The position numbers and the translations under genes are program-made. 8,388 nucleotides of DNA from CAJPQU01 sp052170475. GTDB taxonomy: Bacteria > Bacillota > Negativicutes > Selenomonadales > Selenomonadaceae. Position 1 is the first letter of the stretch, and each line of letters begins with the position of its first letter. The stretch spans positions 1 through 8,388 of the forward strand of contig JBQNAL010000035.1 of assembly GCA_052170475.1 (NCBI GenBank). The letters run 5' to 3'. Positions 1 to 6,033 of this stretch are shown one piece after another. The notes under the pieces were generated by a model. That model had not been told where the DNA came from and searched no databases. It saw only the letters and a program-made list of their open reading frames with translations.

Positions 1-89
1 AAGTTTAACTGAATGGGTTCCAAAATGGAACTTTTTGCGTCAATTTATTTTACAATCTACATATATGTGTGCGGCACGTGTCGCGTTGG
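1..89. other. Intergenic region with short palindromes, downstream of the HlyD-family gene
   Basis: No gene is supported in this stretch, which lies beyond the stop codon of the minus-strand adaptor gene and runs off the window edge. It is AT-rich in its left half. It contains an interrupted inverted repeat at 17-31, a perfect 10-bp palindrome ACATATATGT at 59-68, and a near-perfect palindrome GCGGCACGTGTCGC at 71-84 with one internal G/T mismatch around CACGTG. Short plus-strand reading frames start here but have no ribosome binding site and run antisense into the adaptor gene. The region could be a regulatory or gene-boundary segment for a gene to the left; nothing inside the window decides that. 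Confidence 0.5.
15..36 (+). terminator. Weak hairpin plus T-run, possible terminator or operator
   Basis: GTTCC (17-21) and GGAAC (27-31) pair across a 5-base AAAAT loop, and two G-T wobbles at 15-16 with 32-33 extend the stem. The plus strand then runs into TTTTT (32-36). This is the shape of a small intrinsic terminator for a plus-strand gene ending left of the window. The stem is short, and on the minus strand there is no T-run after it. A dyad operator for a regulator is an equally fair reading. Confidence 0.3.
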
Positions 90-1097
90 TCAGCGCAAGG
101 AGATACGAACGACAGCGCGGCTTCCAGGTCGAAGAAAGAAATCTCGCGGCGAAGGTAGCGATATGCGAACAATATTCTTTCCTTCATGCGGATTGTCTGG
201 CTGAACCCCTTCCGTGTTGTACGGTATGGTCGCGGGCTCTGTTCTCGGCTCTTCCACCTCAAGCACGCTACCGGAAAGTGCCCGGCCTTCGACTCGATAG
301 GAGGCATACGCCCCCAGCCGCAAATCTTCCCGTCGCTCTGGCGACACATAGGCCGCAATCCAAAGGTTAGCATCGTCGCCAATGTCCACGATGATTTCCC
401 CTGCCCGAATCTCACGATCCACTGCTGCGTCCGTCAAATATACGGTACCGCTCACAGGCGCCTTCACTTCCGTAGCCGCCACCTCCTGCCGCGCCGTCGC
501 TAAAGCCGCCGCCGCGAGGCGAACCTGTCGCTCCGCTTCACGGATCGCCTCAGGACTGGCGGGGCGCGTGACGACTTGATAGGAGGGGCTTCCATTCGCC
601 ATCGCCTGTGTCGCTTCATATTCGGCAGCAGCTTCATCCCTTTCGCGGGCGCTCACCGCGCCTATGGCATAGAGATTTTCCATCCGCGCCAACCGTTCTG
701 CAGCCTGTGTAATCGCCGCGAGAGACGCACCATCGTCATAGACCGGCTGCGTCACGGCAACACCCGTCTGCAATTCGCTGAGATTGCGCTCTGTGAGTGC
801 CACGTTTCGCTCCAACTGCCGAATTTGTTCTGGAGTGACCCGTACAGCGATCCGTGCAACGACATCGCCCGCTTTGACCTCATCGCCGTCCGTCACAAAA
901 AGTTCAGTGATCCTGCCCGACGCCAGCGTCCGAACGTGTACCACTTGCCCCGCCACTTCGGCATCCGTCACGACCAGTTCCCCGTGAATCTGCTTGTAAT
1001 ACCAGACTGCCCCAGCCACCAAAAGCGCCGTGGTCAGGAGGCAAAGAAAACCGTATTTCATCGCCAGACCGACTTTTTGGCTAATATCAATTTCCAA
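90..1097 (-). CDS. HlyD/EmrA-family periplasmic adaptor (membrane fusion) protein
   Basis: A 335-residue adaptor subunit of a tripartite exporter, expected to be anchored in the inner membrane and to bridge a pump (ABC, MFS or RND) to an outer-membrane channel. One transmembrane segment lies at about residues 14-34. The first half of the lipoyl-like domain follows at about 41-84 (SGRITELFVTDGDEVKAGD) and the second half at about 209-240 (VKAPVSGTVYL onward), with an alpha-helical hairpin between them at about 88-210. The remaining C-terminal part is beta-rich. The hairpin tip carries R138, L142, S149, D154 and A156, matching the RxxxLxxxxxxSxxxxDxA motif known from TolC-docking adaptors. The start is TTG, chosen because a GAGGTGA ribosome binding site sits just upstream; the later ATG at residue 13 has no such site and would cut into the anchor. 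No pump gene is in the window, so substrate is unknown. The length is slightly short of EmrA, but both lipoyl halves are present and the gene looks intact. Confidence 0.88.
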   Translation of the reverse strand: MEIDISQKVGLAMKYGFLCLLTTALLVAGAVWYYKQIHGELVVTDAEVAGQVVHVRTLASGRITELFVTDGDEVKAGDVVARIAVRVTPEQIRQLERNVALTERNLSELQTGVAVTQPVYDDGASLAAITQAAERLARMENLYAIGAVSARERDEAAAEYEATQAMANGSPSYQVVTRPASPEAIREAERQVRLAAAALATARQEVAATEVKAPVSGTVYLTDAAVDREIRAGEIIVDIGDDANLWIAAYVSPERREDLRLGAYASYRVEGRALSGSVLEVEEPRTEPATIPYNTEGVQPDNPHEGKNIVRISLPSPRDFFLRPGSRAVVRISLR

Positions 1098-1101
1098 AAG
1101 C

Positions 1102-1108
1102 TCACCTC
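1102..1108 (-). promoter_or_regulatory. Ribosome binding site that fixes the TTG start of the adaptor gene
   Basis: On the minus strand GAGGTGA lies four bases before a TTG codon at 1097-1095 (seven bases counted from GAGG). No ATG or GTG in the same frame is close to it. This makes TTG the best start and keeps the whole N-terminal membrane anchor in the protein. Confidence 0.7.
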
Positions 1109-1128
1109 ATTGACGCCCGATGCCGTAT

Positions 1129-1170
1129 GGAAAAAGGACACGCTGCCCTGAAAGCTGCGCGTCCTTTTCC
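1129..1170 (-). terminator. Long hairpin directly after alaS, probable intrinsic terminator
   Basis: Read on the minus strand, GGAAAAGGAC starts two bases after the alaS stop codon and pairs with GTCCTTTTTCC, with one bulged T. The inner arms GCGCAGC and GCAGCGT continue the stem with one A/A mismatch and a G-T wobble, leaving a 7-base loop. The result is about 17 paired positions ending in an A-tract opposite a T-tract, a usual form of intrinsic terminator. The T-tract ends in CC rather than continuing, so termination may be partial. It lies about 30 bases ahead of the downstream adaptor start, and no promoter is obvious between the two. Confidence 0.7.
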
Positions 1171-1171
1171 G

Positions 1172-3802
1172 TCAAGCCAACTGCTGCGCGATGACTTCCC
1201 GCGCCTTGTCGAGCGCCTCCGGGATATGTTCGATCCATTTGCCTCCCGCTTGCGCCATTTCTGGACGACCGCCGCCACCGCCGCCGACGAGGGGAGCCAT
1301 TGCCTTGATGATCTTGCCCGCATGAATCCCTCTTTCCACCGCGTTCGCATCCGCCTTTACGACGAAGCTCACCTTATCGCCAAAGATCGCCCCCAAGATG
1401 ACCACGCCATTTTCCAACTTGCCGCAGGTCATATCGGCCATCTCCCTCAGTTCCTCCATCGTACCCACATTCGCCTTGCCGATAACAGCATGTACATCAC
1501 CGTACTGCTGCACGGCCATGAGGAGCTTCTGCGCATCCGCCTTCTCCTGCATCTTTCGCACAGCGTCTAACTTCTGACGCATGTCCTTGTCCTCATCGAG
1601 AACCGCCGTTAATCGCGCCGTCACGTCGTCCGGCTGACACTTGAGCAGCACAGCAGCCTCATCTAAAGCAACCAATCGCTTCTTCGCCCAAGCGAGCGCC
1701 GCTCCGCCGGTGATGGCCTCAATCCGGCGCACGCCGGCAGCCACGCCAGTCTCGCTCAAAATCTTGAACATGCCGATCTGTCCCACGTTGGATACATGGG
1801 AACCGCCGCAAAATTCCATACTAAAGCCTGGCACGGCAACAACCCGGACAATGTCGCCGTACTTCTCTCCAAATAGCGCCATCGCCCCTAACTTTCGGGC
1901 TTCCTCCTGCTTCATCTGCTGGATGACCACATCCTGCCCCCGCAGGATGACGCTGTTGACCAACTCCTCTACATCGGCAAGCTGCTGGGGCGAAACCGGC
2001 TCAAAATTCGAGAAGTCAAACCTCAACCGCTCCGGCGTCACTAAGGAACCGGCCTGATTCACCTGCTCCCCAACGACCCGCTTCAAGGCCGCCTGCAAGA
2101 GGTGGGTCGCCGTATGGTTGCGCGCCGAAGCCAATTTTTTGGCAGCGTCTACCGTCATGCGAACCCTTTCGCCCACCTGCAAACGACCTTCTTCCATGTA
2201 GGCGATATGATAGATCGTTCCATCCGGCAGCTTTTTCGCGTTCGTCACCCGCAGGCGACCCAATTCCCCCAAGAGGAGACCCGTATCCCCTACTTGCCCG
2301 CCGCCTTCGGCGTAAAAGGGGGTCACATCGGTAATAATTCCCGCCTCTTCCCCGTCATTCAGGGCATCAACGAGCTGACCATCCTTCCAAATGGCCACGA
2401 CCTTACCCTCCGTGGCAGAAAAATCCTGCCGCAAGCCACCGACATCCAAATTCCGCAAATCGGGTACGGCGACCCGCTGATTCTCCTGCCGCGCCGCTCT
2501 CGCTCGTTCGCGCTGCGCCTGCATGGCCGCTTCAAATCCCGGCTGATCCAGTGTTAAGCCGTTTTCCCGCAGAATCTCTTCCGTCAGTTCCCACGGGAAG
2601 CCGTAAGTATCATAGAGCTTAAAGGCATTGCCCCCAGAAAGCTCTTTCTGCCCCGCCGTCTGAAGCGCCGCGATATGTTCACTGAGCATGTCGCACCCCT
2701 GAGCCAGCGTTGCGTGAAAGCGCTCCTCTTCCAAGGTCACGACCTTCTTAATATAGTCCTGTCGTTCCACCAGAGCCGCAAAATCCGGCGCGTCTCGATA
2801 GATGTCCACCACCGCATCCACCGCGCCGGTGAGGAAATTGCCCGTGATGCCTAAAAGCCGTCCATGCCGTATCGCCCGCCGAAGAATACGGCGCAGAACA
2901 TAGCCACGCCCTTCATTCGACGGCAGGATGCCGTCCATGATCATGATAGCCATACTCCGCGCGTGATCGGCAATCACTTTTAGGGAAATATCCGTCTCGG
3001 GATCCTCGCCGTACACCTTCCCCGAAAGATTTGTGGCATAAAGGATAATGGGGAAAAGAAGATCCGTCTCAAAATTTGTCTTCTTCCCCTGCACCACGGA
3101 AGCTAACCGCTCCAAGCCACAGCCCGTATCAATGTTCTTGTGCGCCAGCGGCTTATATTCGCCATCCTCGGTGCGATCAAACTGCGTAAACACCAGGTTC
3201 CATATTTCTAAATAGCGATCACAGTCACAGCCCACCGCACAAGTCGGCTGCCCGCAGCCCCGCTCTTCACCGAGATCAATGTAGATCTCAGAATCCGGCC
3301 CGCAAGGGCCGGGACCGATCTCCCAAAAATTGTCCTCCAATTTCACGATATGATCCGACACAAAACCCGGCTGCCGCTTCCAGATCGCCGCGGCCTCTTC
3401 GTCCTTCGGATAGATGGTCACCCAAAGCTTTTCCTTCGGCAGTTCCACTACCTCGGTCAAAAACTCCCACGCCCAAGGAATCGCTTCCTCCTTAAAATAA
3501 TCGCCGAAAGAAAAATTGCCCAACATCTCAAAATACGTCTGATGGCGCGCCGTGCGCCCCACATTTTCAATATCGCCGGTGCGGACACAGCGCTGACTCG
3601 TGGTCACCCGAGGGCGCGGCGGTTTCATCTTCCCGGTAAAGAACGGTTTCAAGGGTGCCATCCCCGCCCCGATCAAAAGCAGCGTCGGATCATCCTCGGG
3701 AATTAACGAAAAACTCGGCAACCTTAAATGTCCTTTTTTCTCTGCAAAAAAACGCAAGTAAGCCTCCCGCAGCTCATTGCCTGTCATATACTTCAAATCC
3801 AT
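1172..3802 (-). CDS. alaS: Alanyl-tRNA synthetase
   Basis: Class II synthetase that activates alanine with ATP and charges tRNA-Ala in the cytoplasm; about 876 residues, the full family length. The N-terminal catalytic domain begins MTGNELREAYLRFF and holds the HQTYFEMLGNFSFGDYF stretch (from about residue 87). A cysteine-rich insert with CGQPTCAVGCDCDR (about 183-196) is of the type I associate with Bacillota AlaS. The editing domain that hydrolyses mischarged Ser/Gly-tRNA-Ala has both metal-binding signatures, HTATH (about 563-567) and CGGSH (about 665-669). The C-terminal domain ends with the typical run of six glycines followed by RPEMAQAGG (about 840-854). I place the start at the ATG at 3802, three codons inside the longest frame that opens with GTG, because a G-rich GGTGGGGG sequence precedes it at close spacing and homologues begin near here; ATG at 3787 is another option. 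A strong promoter lies just upstream and a hairpin just downstream. No frameshift or missing catalytic residue was seen. Confidence 0.98.
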   Translation of the reverse strand: MDLKYMTGNELREAYLRFFAEKKGHLRLPSFSLIPEDDPTLLLIGAGMAPLKPFFTGKMKPPRPRVTTSQRCVRTGDIENVGRTARHQTYFEMLGNFSFGDYFKEEAIPWAWEFLTEVVELPKEKLWVTIYPKDEEAAAIWKRQPGFVSDHIVKLEDNFWEIGPGPCGPDSEIYIDLGEERGCGQPTCAVGCDCDRYLEIWNLVFTQFDRTEDGEYKPLAHKNIDTGCGLERLASVVQGKKTNFETDLLFPIILYATNLSGKVYGEDPETDISLKVIADHARSMAIMIMDGILPSNEGRGYVLRRILRRAIRHGRLLGITGNFLTGAVDAVVDIYRDAPDFAALVERQDYIKKVVTLEEERFHATLAQGCDMLSEHIAALQTAGQKELSGGNAFKLYDTYGFPWELTEEILRENGLTLDQPGFEAAMQAQRERARAARQENQRVAVPDLRNLDVGGLRQDFSATEGKVVAIWKDGQLVDALNDGEEAGIITDVTPFYAEGGGQVGDTGLLLGELGRLRVTNAKKLPDGTIYHIAYMEEGRLQVGERVRMTVDAAKKLASARNHTATHLLQAALKRVVGEQVNQAGSLVTPERLRFDFSNFEPVSPQQLADVEELVNSVILRGQDVVIQQMKQEEARKLGAMALFGEKYGDIVRVVAVPGFSMEFCGGSHVSNVGQIGMFKILSETGVAAGVRRIEAITGGAALAWAKKRLVALDEAAVLLKCQPDDVTARLTAVLDEDKDMRQKLDAVRKMQEKADAQKLLMAVQQYGDVHAVIGKANVGTMEELREMADMTCGKLENGVVILGAIFGDKVSFVVKADANAVERGIHAGKIIKAMAPLVGGGGGGRPEMAQAGGKWIEHIPEALDKAREVIAQQLA

Positions 3803-3847
3803 TACCCCCACCCGAACGGTTTTTCATCAGTCACGTAACACTATCGT

Positions 3848-3876
3848 ATTATAGTAAATACCCTCCGCAAAGTCAA
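3848..3876 (-). promoter_or_regulatory. Near-consensus sigma-A promoter for alaS
   Basis: On the minus strand TTGACT (3876-3871) and a perfect TATAAT (3853-3848) are separated by exactly 17 bases. Transcription would start near 3841, giving a leader of roughly 40 nucleotides before the ATG at 3802. That is far too short for a T-box riboswitch, and no T-box consensus sequence was seen in the 174 bases between the two genes. Confidence 0.85.
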
Positions 3877-3919
3877 TTTTCCACACCCGCTTCCTCCATG
3901 GACGCACCTTGAATTCGTA

Positions 3920-3928
3920 TGGTATGAT
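3920..3928 (+). promoter_or_regulatory. Extended -10 promoter candidate for the GalT/HIT-like gene
   Basis: TGGTATGAT fits the TGnTATAAT extended -10 form with one mismatch in the hexamer. No good -35 box sits 16-18 bases upstream, which extended -10 promoters tolerate. The start point would be near 3935, leaving a leader of about 40 bases before the ATG at 3977. It faces away from the alaS promoter, with about 70 bases between the two -10 boxes. Confidence 0.5.
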
Positions 3929-3976
3929 AGATAGGGAAAACGCTTCCTGAATTTTATGAAAAACGAGGGAAACCGC

Positions 3977-4738
3977 ATGGAAATCAACATCGTTCGTTTT
4001 GACATGGCATTGGGACACCAAAAGCCGGAAAATATCATTCATCGGGAAAATGACTGCCCCTTTTGCCAGCCCGAAGCGCTCACGGACGTCATCGCCAAAG
4101 AAGAAGACTTCATCTTCCTCCGCAATAAGTATAACGTCTTAGATGACGCCGATCAATTCGTCTTGATCGAAGCGGCGACTTGCGACATCGACACCCCAGA
4201 CTATCCTCCCCAGTATTTGGCTCGCCTCCTGCGCTTCGGCTTTCGCCAATGGCAGATGTTAGAAGAGAGCGGAAAATATACCGCCGTCATCTTTTTCAAA
4301 AATCACGGTCATCTCTCCGGCGGCACGATGCGTCATCCCCACATGCAGATCGTCGGCTTCCGTCATATCGACCCGAAACTGCTCTTGGATCGCGACAGCT
4401 TTCAAGGAATCCCCGTTGTAGAGCGCGACGGCGTTCTCCTAAACGCCGCCACCCATCCTAGAGTCGGCTTCGGCGAATTTAACATCATCGCGCCCCACGA
4501 TAAAATTGTACCCTTCGCCGCGCTTCTCCAAACAACGGTTGGCTTTATCCGGGATCGCTTTCCCAAAAGCCAAGACAGCTACAACCTCTTCTTTTATCAT
4601 TTAGACGACAGGATCGCGGTGAAAGCACTCCCCCGCTTTCCCACCTCCCCCCTTCTCATCGGCTACGACATTCGACTCTTTCCCAGCAATTTCGAAAAAA
4701 CCATCGCCATGCTGAAAGCACGCTGCGAAGAAATATAA
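3977..4738 (+). CDS. GalT/HIT-superfamily protein of the DUF4931 type
   Basis: A 253-residue soluble protein resembling a compact galactose-1-phosphate uridylyltransferase. An N-terminal CPFC (residues 27-30) is placed like the zinc-binding cysteines of GalT. RNKYNVL (49-55) followed by FVLIEA resembles the GalT substrate-binding strand region. FFKNHGHLSGGTMRHPHMQ (106-124) matches the GalT pattern leading to HPHxQ, so His122 would be the nucleotide-accepting catalytic residue. The C-terminal part has LPRFPTSPLLIGYDIRL (218-234). From memory this combination fits DUF4931, whose substrate is not known to me; the family name is less certain than the fold. The start is the ATG at 3977, preceded at six bases by GAGGGA; the ATG at 3956 has no ribosome binding site. 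It is the only plus-strand gene here, in its own transcription unit, with no sugar-pathway neighbours to suggest a galactose role. A nucleotidyltransferase or nucleotide-sugar phosphorylase activity is inference. Confidence 0.8.
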   Translation: MEINIVRFDMALGHQKPENIIHRENDCPFCQPEALTDVIAKEEDFIFLRNKYNVLDDADQFVLIEAATCDIDTPDYPPQYLARLLRFGFRQWQMLEESGKYTAVIFFKNHGHLSGGTMRHPHMQIVGFRHIDPKLLLDRDSFQGIPVVERDGVLLNAATHPRVGFGEFNIIAPHDKIVPFAALLQTTVGFIRDRFPKSQDSYNLFFYHLDDRIAVKALPRFPTSPLLIGYDIRLFPSNFEKTIAMLKARCEEI

Positions 4739-4739
4739 G

Positions 4740-4779
4740 AAAAAGCGGCTGATACCAAAGTGGGTATCAGCCGCTTTTT
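4740..4779. terminator. Bidirectional intrinsic terminator between convergent genes
   Basis: GCGGCTGATACC (4745-4756) pairs perfectly with GGTATCAGCCGC (4763-4774) across a 6-base loop. Five A's before and five T's after extend the stem to 17 pairs and provide a U-tract on both strands. It begins two bases after the stop of the plus-strand GalT/HIT-like gene and six bases after the end of tyrS on the minus strand, so it should end both transcripts. Confidence 0.95.
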
Positions 4780-4784
4780 ATGCG

Positions 4785-6032
4785 TTATCCTCTCGTCCGC
4801 AAGATCAGCCTGTAATATTTTTTCTTTCCCTTTTTCACGAAAGCCGCGCCGCCCTCAAAATCTGCCGCGGTCAAAAGATAATCGGGGTCACTGATCTTTA
4901 CGTCATTGAGAGAAAGACCGTCTTGCTGCACGAGGCGGCGGCCTTCTCCTTTGGATGCTAAAAGACCATTTGTCGCTAAAACGTCTAACAATTTCCGCCC
5001 TTCCGACAGTGTGATCTCCACGGTCGGCACATGGGTCGCATCGCCCTTCCCGTCAAAGAGGGCCTCCGCTGCAGCTTTGGCTTTCTCCGCTTCTTCGCCG
5101 CCGTGGACTAACTTCGTCACCTCGTAAGCCAAAATTCTCTTGGCCTCGTTGATGGCCGCATCTTTGAGCGCCCCCAAGCGCTGCACTTCTTCCATCGGCA
5201 AAAAGGTGAGCAACGATAGGCATTTCTCCACATCGCTATCGTCCACATTCCGCCAGTATTGATAAAAATCGTACGGCGACGTTTTCTCCGGATCGAGCCA
5301 AAGGGCGCCGCTGGCCGTCTTCCCCATTTTCTTTCCGTCACTCTTCGTCAAGAGATTGAACGTGACTCCATAGACCGGCTCACTCTCGACGCGCCGGTTG
5401 AGTTCCACTCCGGCGATAATGTTCGACCACTGGTCGTCGCCACCCATTTGCAGACGGCAGCCGTAGCGGCGCTGCAGCTCCAAGAAATCATAGGCCTGCA
5501 TGACCATGTAATTAAATTCCAAAAAGGTCAGTCCCTCTGCCCAGCGCTGCTTATAACACTCCGCCGCCAGCATACGGTTTACGGAAAAATGCGCCCCCAC
5601 CTCCCGCAAAAGGCCGATGTAGTTCAGCTTCCGCAGCCAGTCGCCGTTATTGACCAAGAGCGCCCGCCCTTCGGTAAAATCAATAAACCGTTCCATTTGC
5701 TTTTGGAAGCACGCACAGTTATGGGCAATGATCTCATCCGTCATCATCTTCCGCATATCAGTGCGCCCCGAGGGATCGCCAACCGTGCCCGTTCCGCCGC
5801 CCACGAGACAGATGGGACGATGACCCGCCTGCTGCATGTGCGCCATGCCCATCAGTGCGATAAAATGCCCCGCATGAAGGCTGTCCGCCGTAGGATCAAA
5901 TCCGATGTAAAAAGTCACCGATTCCGTCGCGAGTAATCGCCGCAGTTCTTCCTCATTGGTGCATTGCGCGATGAACCCGCGCTCCTTCAGTGTATCGTAA
6001 ACATTTCCCGTCAACGCATTTCGCTCCCTCAC
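4785..6032 (-). CDS. tyrS: Tyrosyl-tRNA synthetase
   Basis: Class I synthetase that activates tyrosine with ATP and charges tRNA-Tyr; about 415 residues from the GTG at 6032. The Rossmann catalytic domain starts YIGFDPTADSLHAGHF (42-57), where HAGH is the HIGH signature. Y175, Q179 and D182 in YMVMQAYDF match the tyrosine-binding Tyr/Gln/Asp set of the Geobacillus enzyme. KMGKT (235-239) is the KMSKS loop. A C-terminal S4-like RNA-binding domain lies at about 342-411 (LSEGRKLLDVL onward). The GTG lies one base after the stop of the penicillin-binding protein gene. A second in-frame start, TTG at 6014, has AGGGAG nine bases before it and gives a 409-residue protein whose N-terminus (MTGNVYDTL) looks closer to homologues; I cannot choose firmly. 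The gene is co-transcribed with and perhaps translationally coupled to the upstream gene, and ends at the bidirectional terminator. Confidence 0.97.
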   Translation of the reverse strand: MRERNALTGNVYDTLKERGFIAQCTNEEELRRLLATESVTFYIGFDPTADSLHAGHFIALMGMAHMQQAGHRPICLVGGGTGTVGDPSGRTDMRKMMTDEIIAHNCACFQKQMERFIDFTEGRALLVNNGDWLRKLNYIGLLREVGAHFSVNRMLAAECYKQRWAEGLTFLEFNYMVMQAYDFLELQRRYGCRLQMGGDDQWSNIIAGVELNRRVESEPVYGVTFNLLTKSDGKKMGKTASGALWLDPEKTSPYDFYQYWRNVDDSDVEKCLSLLTFLPMEEVQRLGALKDAAINEAKRILAYEVTKLVHGGEEAEKAKAAAEALFDGKGDATHVPTVEITLSEGRKLLDVLATNGLLASKGEGRRLVQQDGLSLNDVKISDPDYLLTAADFEGGAAFVKKGKKKYYRLILRTRG

Positions 6033-6033
6033 G

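Noticed and set aside
576..1151. A 191-codon plus-strand open frame antisense to the adaptor gene
   Set aside because: It lies almost wholly opposite a well-supported gene with recognisable domains, has no ribosome binding site, and its translation is rich in Arg, Cys and His as expected of a shadow frame.
3803..3976. Possible T-box or other riboswitch before alaS
   Set aside because: The predicted leader is only about 40 bases and no conserved T-box sequence or tRNA-like structure was seen.
3827..4042. Two small overlapping minus-strand frames spanning the alaS promoter and the start of the GalT/HIT-like gene
   Set aside because: They overlap the alaS promoter boxes and the coding start of the opposite-strand gene, and lack ribosome binding sites.
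5259..5936. A 225-codon plus-strand open frame antisense to tyrS
   Set aside because: It is opposite conserved TyrS catalytic sequence, has no recognisable motif and no initiation signal; its openness follows from the codon use of tyrS.
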